Origin: Pseudotabrizicola algicola
Lineage (GTDB): Bacteria > Pseudomonadota > Alphaproteobacteria > Rhodobacterales > Rhodobacteraceae
Reading direction: 5' to 3'
Length of the DNA: 64,000 bases
Assembly (NCBI RefSeq): GCF_010915705.1
Contig: NZ_JAAIKE010000004.1
Coordinates: 1 to 64,000, forward strand
Shown here: positions 16,047 to 24,101 of the stretch, one piece after another
Layout: every line of letters begins with the position of its first letter
Position numbering within the stretch: position 1 is the first letter of the stretch
Notes under the pieces: generated by a model
Database searches by the model: none
What the model was told of the DNA's origin: nothing
What the model saw: only the letters and a program-made list of their open reading frames with translations
Program-made: the position numbers and the translations under genes

Positions 16047-16069
16047 CAAAATGGCGATGGCTGATCGGA

Positions 16070-16999
16070 TCAGGGCTCGATCCAACAGTTTCCGTCAGCA
16101 TATTTGATGAACGAGCGCCAGTCGTCGCGACCGCTGAAAACCTTGGAGAACGCGTTCGTGCTGTCCCCGTAGCCCGCCTCGAAAAGCACGACCGCGGTCC
16201 GGCACACAGGCGATCCCGACCAGTAGGCGTCGAACAGCAGCCCCAAGAGTTGTCGCTGCTTGTCGCTGCCGAAGGTGAGGGTTTCACCGCGCAGCCGGAC
16301 GATGCCGTAGTCATCCGAATGATCGATCGGGAAACGACGCTGCACTTGTCCGGGGAACACCCGAGCCCCGAGGACTTGGGGCGAGATCGCGAGCTTCGCC
16401 GGATCACCCGCAACATCCGCCACGTTGATGATGTGGTTGCGCTTCTGGGCGGTCGCCGGGATACGCTCGCCGGGTGTGGAGGTCAGGATGATGCGGATTT
16501 CCTGAGGCGGCTTGCGCCCGATCAGCGCCTCGAGCTGTGCCCAGACCCCCGGATCGCCAAGCCGCCGGGCAAACCAGACGGGCACCGGGGCCTTCGCTCC
16601 GGCGAGCTTGATTGTTCCCACCTCCCAGATCAGATCCGAGACCAAGGGAGTCGGGCGGGAAGGCCCGGCGCGCTCGAACGCCACCAGCATCTTGGCAAGA
16701 GCCAGACCGTAGTCGACCCTGCACGCCGCGATGTCCTGATTGGCGACCTTGACCCAACGGCCGGTGCTGTCGTGATAGCCGAACGATTTCAGCTCGGCCG
16801 ACCAGGTGGCCTCGAGCGGTTCATCCTCATAGTCATCCATCCCGACGACGACCGGGACATGCCCGCTCGGCACCAACAGCTTTGCCGCGATCAAAGCGTC
16901 GGTCGCGCTTCGCGAGAACTGGTGCAACGCCGATGTCTGGAGCGACATGCTGCGGGCTTCCATGGCCCGCAGCAGAAGGTCGATCACACGCTTACTCAA
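16070..16999 (-). CDS. Unknown protein, second gene of Xre-controlled pair
   Basis: 309 residues, family not recognised. The N-terminal 40 residues are helical (TSALHQFSRSATDALIAAKL). A beta-rich middle has VGMDDYEDEPLEATWSAELK and IRIILTSTPGERIP. The last 60 residues (LTFGSDKQRQLLGLLFDAYW ... STNAFSKVF) look like a winged-helix DNA-binding domain. There is no signal peptide, membrane segment or obvious nuclease motif. The start is a TTG that overlaps the TAA of the upstream gene; ATGs at 16963 and 16948 are alternatives. It is translationally coupled to the 408-residue protein and closed by a terminator, so the two form a unit. A regulatory or phage-defence role is a guess from context only. 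Confidence 0.72.
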   Translation of the reverse strand: MSKRVIDLLLRAMEARSMSLQTSALHQFSRSATDALIAAKLLVPSGHVPVVVGMDDYEDEPLEATWSAELKSFGYHDSTGRWVKVANQDIAACRVDYGLALAKMLVAFERAGPSRPTPLVSDLIWEVGTIKLAGAKAPVPVWFARRLGDPGVWAQLEALIGRKPPQEIRIILTSTPGERIPATAQKRNHIINVADVAGDPAKLAISPQVLGARVFPGQVQRRFPIDHSDDYGIVRLRGETLTFGSDKQRQLLGLLFDAYWSGSPVCRTAVVLFEAGYGDSTNAFSKVFSGRDDWRSFIKYADGNCWIEP

Positions 17000-18218
17000 G
17001 GATGTCGCCTTCGTCGTTGTCGTCTTTCAGGATGCCCCAGAGCCGCAAATACTTCTCGCCGATCAGGCGCTCTTGCGGCGTCATGTCCTTCAGGTTGCAG
17101 CCATGCGGCATGGTCACGGTCAGCGACAGCGACTTGCCCCGCCCGCCATCGGGGCCCGGGTGGAACTTGATGGTGAAGCGCGCACGGGTGACAACCCATT
17201 CCGCCGCGTCGCCGACGCCACCCAAGATCCGCGCGCCGCCACCGATGTCGAGGCCAATCCGGTGCTCCGCCATCTGCCAGATCGTCCGGTCGGCACCCGA
17301 CATGGATTCGAGCGTGATGCGCTCCTTCGCATCGCCCAGATCCATCAGGCGCAATTCCTTGACGGTCACGCCGGCAATCCCGTCGGCCGGGTCAGTCGGG
17401 AAGTCGAACGGCCGCAGCAGCATGCTGAGATCGTACTCGCGCAGCGGCAGCGACTGCTCTTCATCAAGGGTGATGCCCAGCAGGTCGCGCGCCATGTACC
17501 GGGTCAGGTCGATCCGGTCCTCGCGCGTCTTGGCCACGACCTCGATCACCCCGGTCGCAGCCTCATAGGTCAGCGCCGCCTCGAAGACCGGCTTCACGAT
17601 CCGACGCGACAGGGTGCTGTTGGCGTTGAAGCCCAACGTATCTTCGGGACGCCCCTCCCGGTAGACCGCGACCTGGACTAGTTCGCATTCCTCGCCCTCG
17701 AGGATCACCCGATGGCGGTCGAAGATGTCGACATGGACGTTGGGCGTTTCGAACCGCTCACGGATCGCGGTCGTAAATGCCGCGAGCGACATCGGGTCTT
17801 TCTTCACCACAAGATTGGCGTCGACGCCGAACCCGCTCCACGACCGCGTCCGGCGATGCTCGTCATTGTAGCGCACCTCCTCGGCTTTGCGGAACCGATC
17901 GTATTCGTTCAGGAAAACCCAGAGCGAGCGGTTGTTGGCCCCCTCAAGCGCATCGAACACCGCGCGGTTCACGACGACGTTCTGCAACGCGTTCTGGCCG
18001 GGCTCATCCGCCAGCGCCGCCACGCGGGCCGCATCGAGGACGACGCGCTGCTTTTCGTCATCGGACATGGCGTCGACGGCCTTGATCAGCGACTCTACCA
18101 CCTCGGGCTCGGGCTTCGGCCAGTCGATGGGCGCAAGCGAGGTAAACCCGCCAGCAGTGAAGTAATCCTGCAGACGGATCACGGGGGTCTTGCGGAGAAA
18201 CGCGGCGATGGCGGTCAT
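16992..18218 (-). CDS. Unknown protein, first gene of Xre-controlled pair
   Basis: 408 residues, family not recognised. It begins MTAIAAFLRKTPVIRLQDYF, has a helical segment (VVESLIKAVDAMSDDEKQRV), a Trp/Arg-rich patch (DRFRKAEEVRYNDEHRRTRS), two similar beta-rich stretches (FDRHRVILEGEECELVQVAV and LSLTVTMPHG), and ends in an acidic tail. There is no membrane segment and no Walker motif. An AAAGGG site precedes the ATG. It diverges from a Xre repressor across a region with two matched operators, so its expression should be controlled by that repressor. It could be an early phage function or a cargo defence protein. Confidence 0.75.
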   Translation of the reverse strand: MTAIAAFLRKTPVIRLQDYFTAGGFTSLAPIDWPKPEPEVVESLIKAVDAMSDDEKQRVVLDAARVAALADEPGQNALQNVVVNRAVFDALEGANNRSLWVFLNEYDRFRKAEEVRYNDEHRRTRSWSGFGVDANLVVKKDPMSLAAFTTAIRERFETPNVHVDIFDRHRVILEGEECELVQVAVYREGRPEDTLGFNANSTLSRRIVKPVFEAALTYEAATGVIEVVAKTREDRIDLTRYMARDLLGITLDEEQSLPLREYDLSMLLRPFDFPTDPADGIAGVTVKELRLMDLGDAKERITLESMSGADRTIWQMAEHRIGLDIGGGARILGGVGDAAEWVVTRARFTIKFHPGPDGGRGKSLSLTVTMPHGCNLKDMTPQERLIGEKYLRLWGILKDDNDEGDILE

Positions 18219-18273
18219 GAGAGCCCTTTCTTTGGCCGGGGGGAGGACAGAATCACAAAATTGCGATACAATG

Positions 18274-18295
18274 TTGTTCGATATATACCGAACAA
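18274..18295. promoter_or_regulatory. Operator 1 of the Xre/ImmA switch
   Basis: Inverted repeat TTGTTCG - 8 nt - CGAACAA in the divergent intergenic region. The AT-rich centre (ATATATAC) could be part of a promoter -10 element. It is the same motif as operator 2, 50 bp away centre to centre. The likely ligand is the Xre protein encoded at 18379. Confidence 0.7.
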
Positions 18296-18323
18296 ATCGC
18301 CACGTCTACTTGCGCGGCACAAA

Positions 18324-18345
18324 TTTGTTCGGCATAGCGAACAAA
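18324..18345. promoter_or_regulatory. Operator 2 of the Xre/ImmA switch
   Basis: Inverted repeat TTTGTTCG - 6 nt - CGAACAAA, lying 33 bp before the Xre start codon. The half-sites match operator 1 but the inner spacing is two bases shorter. Two such sites between divergent genes are expected for a repressor that controls both itself and the opposite operon. Confidence 0.7.
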
Positions 18346-18378
18346 CGTCCTGCAACCAAGGATACCAAGGATGATACG

Positions 18379-18699
18379 ATGACCACGTCCCTCGGCGCGA
18401 AGATCAAGCGCCACCGTCAGGAAAAGGGATACTCCCTCGACAAGCTCGCCGAGCTGACCGACTCCAGCAAGAGCTACCTCTGGGAACTCGAGAACCGCGA
18501 TACGCGAAAACCTTCGGGCGAGAAGCTGACGAAGATCGCAGGAGCGCTGTCGGTCACTACAGATTACTTGCTCGACGACAACACCGAACCCGAAGAAGAG
18601 GTCTTCAAGGAGGCGTTCTACCGAAGCTTCAAAAAGCTCGACTTGGATGACCAAGAGAAAATCAAGCAGATGATCGACATGTGGGGAAAGAAGGATTGA
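18379..18699 (+). CDS. Xre-family repressor
   Basis: 106 residues. A helix-turn-helix (SLDKLAELTDSSKSYLWELE, about 19-38) sits within the usual GAKIKRHRQEKGYS... lambda-repressor-like fold, with a conserved ITTDYLL-type end (SVTTDYLLDD) and an acidic-helical C-terminus. I chose the ATG preceded by AAGGATGATACG; the longer open frame upstream runs through the operators. It is probably the master repressor of the divergent pair and possibly of the prophage. The next gene, an ImmA/IrrE protease, overlaps it, the arrangement of an ImmR-ImmA switch in which the protease removes the repressor. Confidence 0.88.
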   Translation: MTTSLGAKIKRHRQEKGYSLDKLAELTDSSKSYLWELENRDTRKPSGEKLTKIAGALSVTTDYLLDDNTEPEEEVFKEAFYRSFKKLDLDDQEKIKQMIDMWGKKD

Positions 18700-19616
18700 G
18701 TCTGCCGACGACGCCTCAGAGCTGGGCCAACCGCCTGACGAAAATCCTGTCCGTGCATCAGGCGGTGCACGGGCTGCCGCGTTTCCCTATCGATGTGGCC
18801 GCGCTCGCGCAGGACTTCTCGCGTCAGGTCTTTCCGGACGCGCCAATCACGATGGTGCAAGGGCTGAAACTCTCTAAGGGCGTCGAAGGCATGCTGCTGC
18901 CAAATCCGCATTGCGCGGGCGAGTGGGGCATCGTCTACAACGAGACCATCCGGTCGGCGGGGCGGCGCAACTTCACGCTGGCGCATGAGCTCGGGCATTA
19001 CCTCCTGCACCGGCAGGCCAACCCGCGTGGGCTCCAATGCTCCAGCCGCAACATGGCCGACTGGGATGAGGCCCGGAACAGGATCGAGGCGGAGGCGAAC
19101 ACATTCGCCTCCTACCTGCTGATGCCCCTCGACGATTTCCGCGCGCAGATCAAAGGCCGGATCATCGACATCGACGTGATGACCGAGCTCGCGGATCGCT
19201 ATGCCGTATCGCTGACCGCCGCGATCCTCAAATGGATGACCATCACCGACAAACGCGCGATGATCGTGGTCGGCAAGGAAGGCTTCATCGATTGGGCCTG
19301 GTCCAGCGAACCGCTCTTGAAGTCCGGGGTTTTCTACCGGGCGCGGCAAGAGGTGATCGAATTGCCGCCCGCCTCGCTTGCGGCGCAAGAGGTGGACGGG
19401 GATGAAGGGCGCTACGGTTGCCACCATCCCGCTGGCATCTGGCTCGGCTCTGAACCGGTCCACGAGATGACTGTGTTCTCGCCCAGCAATGATCAGATGA
19501 CGATCTCGCTTCTGCTCTACCCCGACCGCGCCCCATCGCGATGGGAAATGGCCGATCTGGAGGAAGAGCCGGTCCTCGACAGCTTCGACAGGTTCATGGA
19601 CGGCCGGACGGGTTGA
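18681..19616 (+). CDS. ImmA/IrrE-family metallopeptidase
   Basis: 311 residues with the zinc motif HELGH (102-106) and the downstream EAEANTFASYLLMP segment that carries the third ligand; both are diagnostic of ImmA/IrrE (COG2856) peptidases. These cleave cognate Xre repressors, often after DNA damage. The C-terminal 100 residues beyond the protease fold are of unknown role. The start is GTG within the last codons of the repressor gene (19-nt overlap), so the two are coupled. It could be the derepression switch for the divergent 16070-18218 pair. Confidence 0.88.
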   Translation: MGKEGLSLPTTPQSWANRLTKILSVHQAVHGLPRFPIDVAALAQDFSRQVFPDAPITMVQGLKLSKGVEGMLLPNPHCAGEWGIVYNETIRSAGRRNFTLAHELGHYLLHRQANPRGLQCSSRNMADWDEARNRIEAEANTFASYLLMPLDDFRAQIKGRIIDIDVMTELADRYAVSLTAAILKWMTITDKRAMIVVGKEGFIDWAWSSEPLLKSGVFYRARQEVIELPPASLAAQEVDGDEGRYGCHHPAGIWLGSEPVHEMTVFSPSNDQMTISLLLYPDRAPSRWEMADLEEEPVLDSFDRFMDGRTG

Positions 19617-19669
19617 TTCGCCACGGCCGTCCGACCTAGAGGAGAGCGCAGGGACATATCAGCTACGCA

Positions 19670-19778
19670 GGTTTTCGCAACGCTGCGCAGCGACCGCATG
19701 AGTCCGTAACAAACTGATTTACTTGATATTTTTATGATTTCGCGACACATTTCGCCTATCACAACAGTCGCGAAAACC
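19670..19778. promoter_or_regulatory. Distant inverted repeat and AT-rich leader before the recombinase module
   Basis: GGTTTTCGC (19670-19678) and GCGAAAACC (19770-19778) are exact inverted copies about 90 bp apart. An AT-rich run lies between, and the second arm ends four bases before the next ATG. They may be recombinase or regulator sites, or the promoter region of the integration module. Confidence 0.35.
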
Positions 19779-19782
19779 CGCC

Positions 19783-20031
19783 ATGTCCATTCCCCCCGAA
19801 GACCCGGTTTCCGGGCCCAATCCTCTATGCCCTGAACGCATGTCCCCTGATGCCCGGCTTGCCGAGTTGGGCCGCATCCTCGCCGCAGGCGTCGTTCGCC
19901 TGACTGCCGGGAACTCCAGTTCTTTATCGCCCGCCGGCGGAGACAGTTCCGTGGACTACCCGCCCCGAAAGAGCGGTGGTCGTCGCAGGAAACGCATCCG
20001 CATCGGAGGAATTGATGAAGCATCACAGTAA
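19783..20031 (+). CDS. Small conserved protein before DUF2924
   Basis: 82 residues, disordered-looking, with MSPDARLAELGRILAAGVVR near the middle and a basic GGRRRKRIR stretch at the end. I recall similar short proteins upstream of DUF2924 and recombinase genes in alphaproteobacteria, so it is likely a real member of the integration module. It overlaps the DUF2924 gene by 17 bases. The function is unknown. Confidence 0.65.
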   Translation: MSIPPEDPVSGPNPLCPERMSPDARLAELGRILAAGVVRLTAGNSSSLSPAGGDSSVDYPPRKSGGRRRKRIRIGGIDEASQ

Positions 20032-20512
20032 GATAACGACGCCCAAGCCCGGGCAGGACGCGCGCCTGGACCAGAGCGTCCTGTCGCGCATCGCCGCGCT
20101 CAAGGCCATGTCGGTGAAAGAACTGAAGACCGAATGGGAACGGCTCCTCGGCAGCGCCGCGCCGAACAACAGCCGCACCTTTCTCGAGGCCCGCATCGCC
20201 TATCGCCTCCAGGAACTGACCTATGGCGGCCCCGACCACGAGACCCGTCGCATGCTCGACCTGCTTGCCGACGAGGTCGAGGGCGTCTCCCGCCGCAAGA
20301 ACCAGATCGCGGATCCCCGCAATCCGGTGGCAGGCACGCGGCTTATCCGGGAATGGAACGGGGTCGAGCACATCATCACCGTGCTGAAGGACGGTTTTGA
20401 GTGGCAGGGCCGCAAGTACAAATCGCTCTCCGGCATTGCGCGGGAAATCACCGGCGTGCGCTGGAACGGCTATCGCTTCTTCGGGCTGCAGGTCCGACCG
20501 CGGGAGGTTTGA
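20015..20512 (+). CDS. DUF2924 protein
   Basis: 165 residues. The core is LSRIAALKAMSVKELKTEWE ... FLEARIAYRLQELTYGG, followed by a C-terminal part with GTRLIREWNGVEHIITVLKD and KYKSLSGIAREITGVRWNGY, the signature of DUF2924. These proteins are almost always encoded beside a large serine recombinase in alphaproteobacterial islands and prophages, and may help it bind or choose direction. A GGAGGA site lies four bases before the ATG. Confidence 0.9.
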   Translation: MKHHSKITTPKPGQDARLDQSVLSRIAALKAMSVKELKTEWERLLGSAAPNNSRTFLEARIAYRLQELTYGGPDHETRRMLDLLADEVEGVSRRKNQIADPRNPVAGTRLIREWNGVEHIITVLKDGFEWQGRKYKSLSGIAREITGVRWNGYRFFGLQVRPREV

Positions 20513-20514
20513 CC

Positions 20515-21846
20515 ATGGACATGAACGCACGCCCCGGCCGCCGCCTGCGCTGCGCCATCTATACCCGCAAGTCGAGCGAGGAAGGCCTCGACATGGAGTT
20601 CAACAGCCTAGACGCCCAGCGGGAGGCCTGCGAAGCCTATATCGCCAGCCAGAAATCCGAGGGCTGGGTCGCCACCCGCGACCGCTATGACGACGGCGGC
20701 TTCTCGGGCGGCAATCTGGACCGGCCGGGGCTGAAACAGCTGCTGGCCGACATCGACGACGGGCTGATCGACGTGGTCGTGGTCTACAAGATCGACCGGC
20801 TCAGCCGCGCCCTGATGGATTTCTCAAAGCTGGTCGAGGTCTTCGACCGCAACGGCGTCACTTTCGTTTCGGTCACGCAGTCCTTCAACACGACCACGTC
20901 GATGGGGCGGCTGACGCTGAACATCCTGCTCAGCTTCGCCCAGTTCGAACGCGAGGTCATCGGCGAACGCATCCGCGACAAGGTGGCCGCCTCGCGCAAG
21001 CGCGGGATCTGGATGGGGGGTTATGTGCCGCTCGGCTATGATGTGCAGGACCGCAAGCTGGTGATCAACGAGGCTGAGGGCGCCGCTGTGCGCCGGATCT
21101 TCGAGCGCTTCGTCGAACTCGGCTCGGCCACGATGCTGGCGAAGGAACTGCGGCGGGAGGGGTTTCGCAGCAAGCAGGGCACGCTGATCGACAAGGGCTA
21201 CCTCTATCGGGTGCTCCGCAATCGCGTCTATCGCGGCGAGGCCGTCCACAAGGGTAAGGCCTATCCGGGCGAGCACGAGGCCATCGTCACCGACAAGGTC
21301 TGGGATCAGGTCGACGCCATCCTGCAGGGCAACCGCCACGCGCGGTCCAGCAACAGCCGCATGCAGACGCCCGCACCGCTGAAGGGCCTGATCTTCACCG
21401 ACACCGGCGCGGCGATGACCCCGACCGCAACCAAGAAACGCGGCAAGCTCTACCGCTATTACGTCTCGATGGACGTGATCAAGAATCGCACCACGGAGGA
21501 CGACAACGGTAGCGATCAAGCACCGGTCCGCCTGCCTGCGGGCATGGTCGAGGACGCCATCGTCACCGAGGTCCGGCGCATTCTGCAGACCCCCGAGGTG
21601 GTCACGCAGGTGCTGGCGGCGCTGAAGCGCGATCAGGTATCCGAAGCCGAGGCCATCGCGGCGCTGCATGATTTCGACACGCTCTGGGCGCAGCTGTTTC
21701 CGCTCGAACAGGCGCGGATCATCCAGCTGCTGGTCCGGCGCGTCACCGTCACCGCCGCCGGGCTCGAGGTCGACATCCGGCGCGAAGGTGTCGCGGGCGT
21801 CATCCGCGAGATGATCGCCCCGCGTGACATGGAGGCCGCCGAATGA
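20515..21846 (+). CDS. Large serine recombinase
   Basis: 443 residues. The N-terminal resolvase domain has RCAIYTRKSSEEG with the catalytic Ser (about 21), IDVVVVYKIDRLSRALMDF and FAQFEREVIGERIRDKVAAS; a recombinase domain with ARSSNSRM and a C-terminal coiled region follow. The stretch corresponding to the zinc ribbon (LIFTDTGAAMTPTATKKRGK, then LYRYYVS) has lost the cysteines, as I recall for this alphaproteobacterial clade. It is shorter than many phage integrases of this class. It is probably the enzyme that integrates and excises the element. GGGAGG precedes the ATG. Confidence 0.92.
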   Translation: MDMNARPGRRLRCAIYTRKSSEEGLDMEFNSLDAQREACEAYIASQKSEGWVATRDRYDDGGFSGGNLDRPGLKQLLADIDDGLIDVVVVYKIDRLSRALMDFSKLVEVFDRNGVTFVSVTQSFNTTTSMGRLTLNILLSFAQFEREVIGERIRDKVAASRKRGIWMGGYVPLGYDVQDRKLVINEAEGAAVRRIFERFVELGSATMLAKELRREGFRSKQGTLIDKGYLYRVLRNRVYRGEAVHKGKAYPGEHEAIVTDKVWDQVDAILQGNRHARSSNSRMQTPAPLKGLIFTDTGAAMTPTATKKRGKLYRYYVSMDVIKNRTTEDDNGSDQAPVRLPAGMVEDAIVTEVRRILQTPEVVTQVLAALKRDQVSEAEAIAALHDFDTLWAQLFPLEQARIIQLLVRRVTVTAAGLEVDIRREGVAGVIREMIAPRDMEAAE

Positions 21847-22226
21847 CCCGTGGCAATGACACGATCCGCGTGCTGATCCCCCTGAAGTTGCGCAGGAAGA
21901 ACGGGCGGCCCAAGATCATGCCGCCCGCCGACTACAGCCCGAGCGAGGATCAGACGCAGGACCCGCACATCCTGCGCGCCATCGGCCGGGCATGGGGCTG
22001 GCGGCGGCGCATGGAGGCAGGCGAGTTCGCCACGATCCAGGAACTGGCCGAGGCCGTTGGTCTGGCCGAGCGCCATGTCAGCCGCCAACTGCGCCTCGCC
22101 TATCTGGCGCCGGAGGTGCTGAAGCGCCTGACCTGCAGCCGCGAGGCATCGGCGGTCAGTCTGTACGACCTGTGTTTTCTGGCTGGGGAGACATGGAATG
22201 AGCAGGCTGAGCGGGTGTTCGCATAA
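21843..22226 (+). CDS. ParB/KorB-type HTH protein in recombinase operon
   Basis: 127 residues. ATIQELAEAVGLAERHVSRQ followed by LRLAYLAPEVLKRL closely resembles the helix-turn-helix of ParB/KorB proteins, but there is no nuclease-like N-terminal domain. The N-terminus is basic. Its ATG overlaps the recombinase stop (ATGA), so it is made together with it. It might be a directionality factor or accessory DNA-binding protein. Confidence 0.75.
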   Translation: MTRGNDTIRVLIPLKLRRKNGRPKIMPPADYSPSEDQTQDPHILRAIGRAWGWRRRMEAGEFATIQELAEAVGLAERHVSRQLRLAYLAPEVLKRLTCSREASAVSLYDLCFLAGETWNEQAERVFA

Positions 22227-22414
22227 AAGGTGCAAGGTCATTCACGGTCTAACAACAGAACTTATCCCTCCTGGGATTCCAAGATTCTTATCGGCTCACT
22301 CCAGCACCGCTGACAGCGAGCAGCGCAGTGCCCCACATGACGCATGTCCATGAGCTGAGCGGCATAGTTCGGAAAACTTGTACTAGACAAATGGCTGCGA
22401 TGAGGTTAGAGGGC

Positions 22415-22449
22415 CGCAAGATTTTCTTGCGATGTGCGCTTTCGCAAGA
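22415..22449. promoter_or_regulatory. Three alternating operator half-sites
   Basis: CGCAAGA (22415-22421), TCTTGCG (22425-22431) and CGCAAGA (22443-22449) form two overlapping dyads: the first pair is separated by 3 nt, the second by 11 nt. They lie 36-70 bases upstream of the Xre-ImmA start and are probably the autoregulatory operator of that toxin-antitoxin-like pair. Confidence 0.65.
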
Positions 22450-22484
22450 TAGATTCCCTTCGAAAGTGCAGGATGGAGCGGCAG

Positions 22485-23576
22485 ATGTATGGTGATAGAT
22501 TGAAGCACCTACGCGAACAGCGTGGAATGTCGCAGGCTGATCTCGCCGAGCTGCTGAAGTTTGAGAGCCGTCAGATCGTATCGAACATTGAAAACGGTGT
22601 TCGTCGAATGACCGGAGAAGAGCTCGTAGCTTGCACAGAAATCTTTGACGTCAAGCTGGACTATTTCACAAACCCGTACTTGCTTGCCGGCCAAGGGGCT
22701 TTTTCGTGGCGCCAGTCAGGAGTGGATACACAGGACCTATATGAGTTCGAAACCACTGCAAGCGAGTGGATCGGTGCATATCGCGTATTGAGGGATAAGC
22801 TAAAACAGAGGCCTCGTGCGTTGCTGGCCGAAGTTCGGCTGACGAAGCAATCCTCTTATGAAGATGCAGTTGCCACTGGTGAGGCTGTCGCCGCAGAGCT
22901 TGAGCTTGGAGATGTTCCTGCCGCGGCACTTGTTGGTGCCGCCGAAAAAAAGCTTGATGCTATTGTTCTAATGGCAGATCCGAAGAAGGGCATTTCTGGG
23001 GCAGCATGCCGACTTCCGGAAATGAATGCCATAATAATCAATCGGCAAGAGCCCCTATCCCGACGCAGCTTCGACCTAGCGCATGAAATTTTTCACATAC
23101 TAACGTGGGAAGCTATGCCACCAGATTATCTCGACGGGGTGAATAAAGCAAAAACTCGTGTCGAACAGCTTGCTGACAAATTTGCCTCCGGGCTTCTGCT
23201 TCCGTCGTTCGTAATGGAAAGGCATTTGGACAAGCTTGATGTACAAAGCGACAATTTTGTCCAGCATGTGAATGAAGTTGCCACTGAACTCATGGTATCT
23301 TCCCAAGCGCTGCTTTGGCGCTTGGTCGACCTAGGGAGGCTAAATCGCGGCACATGCAAAGAATTTACGGAAACTGATTGGTTCTCCTACAACGGTGGCC
23401 TTTTGAAGAATGAGACGCCGCCGCTTATGAGCAAGAAGTTTCTCGAACTCCTTGCTTGCGCTTTGCAGGAAGGCTTGATTTCTGAGCGGCGATTTGCCTC
23501 GCTATTGGATTTGTCCTTTGAGGAACTGACCGATCTATACAGCCAACATGGCCTTGAAAGCCCGCTTGGCCTGTAA
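22485..23576 (+). CDS. Xre-ImmA/IrrE fusion, probable antitoxin
   Basis: 363 residues. An Xre helix-turn-helix (about 16-40: SQADLAELLKFESRQIVSNI) is joined to an ImmA/IrrE peptidase domain with HEIFH (about 200-204) and EQLADKFASGLLLP as the second zinc element. I chose the ATG six bases after GGAG rather than the earlier one at 22473. Codon and base use are markedly more AT-rich than in the neighbours, a sign of separate acquisition. The next gene, a PIN-like protein, starts immediately after the stop (TAAATG). Such Xre-COG2856 proteins have been proposed as antitoxins. Confidence 0.87.
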   Translation: MYGDRLKHLREQRGMSQADLAELLKFESRQIVSNIENGVRRMTGEELVACTEIFDVKLDYFTNPYLLAGQGAFSWRQSGVDTQDLYEFETTASEWIGAYRVLRDKLKQRPRALLAEVRLTKQSSYEDAVATGEAVAAELELGDVPAAALVGAAEKKLDAIVLMADPKKGISGAACRLPEMNAIIINRQEPLSRRSFDLAHEIFHILTWEAMPPDYLDGVNKAKTRVEQLADKFASGLLLPSFVMERHLDKLDVQSDNFVQHVNEVATELMVSSQALLWRLVDLGRLNRGTCKEFTETDWFSYNGGLLKNETPPLMSKKFLELLACALQEGLISERRFASLLDLSFEELTDLYSQHGLESPLGL

Positions 23577-24077
23577 ATGAAACGTGGCGATTTAATACTT
23601 GTCGATGCTTGCGTTATTATCGAGGCGCACCGCACAGGAACGTGGACAGCGTTACACAAAGGATTTGCGCTTGAAACTGTCGAAACCTGCATCGTCGAAG
23701 CGCAAACCGGAAAAGCGAACCGGATCAACCAACAAATACTGGATTCCGATCTACGGAAGTGCTTCCAGAATATATATGCTGTGACAGAACTGGAAAGAGC
23801 AATGCATGCAGCCAATTTCGATGGTGAGATGCCAGCTCTTGATGCCGGAGAGCTTGATCTCTGGATACACGCTCTACAGCGAAATGATGTTTGGTTTCTT
23901 TGCGGCCCTGATCGCGCCAGCATGAAGTTCGGGTGTCAGGCAGGCCAAAAAGACAAACTGGTCTCCTTGGAGCAAGCGCTTTCAAGGCTGAATATCGGCG
24001 CCGCCAATCTCAAGGCACACTATCAGGAACGCTGGCTCAGTGATGTTAAGGTAAAGTTCACGCTCGGATTGCACTAA
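23577..24077 (+). CDS. PIN-like RNase, probable toxin
   Basis: 166 residues. The acidic PIN pattern is visible: Asp10 in LILVDACVIIEA, Glu41 in VETCIVEA, Glu92/Asp94 in LDAGELDLWIHAL, and Asp112 in FLCGPDRASM. This corresponds to the D-E-D-D site of Mg-dependent RNases such as VapC. It is encoded with no gap after the Xre-ImmA gene and shares its low GC. A type II toxin-antitoxin or abortive-infection role is likely by analogy; the RNA target is unknown. It converges on the DUF3883 gene with a 24-base gap. Confidence 0.78.
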   Translation: MKRGDLILVDACVIIEAHRTGTWTALHKGFALETVETCIVEAQTGKANRINQQILDSDLRKCFQNIYAVTELERAMHAANFDGEMPALDAGELDLWIHALQRNDVWFLCGPDRASMKFGCQAGQKDKLVSLEQALSRLNIGAANLKAHYQERWLSDVKVKFTLGLH

Positions 24078-24101
24078 TTAGCTGCTGATCGTGGTCGCAT
24101 C

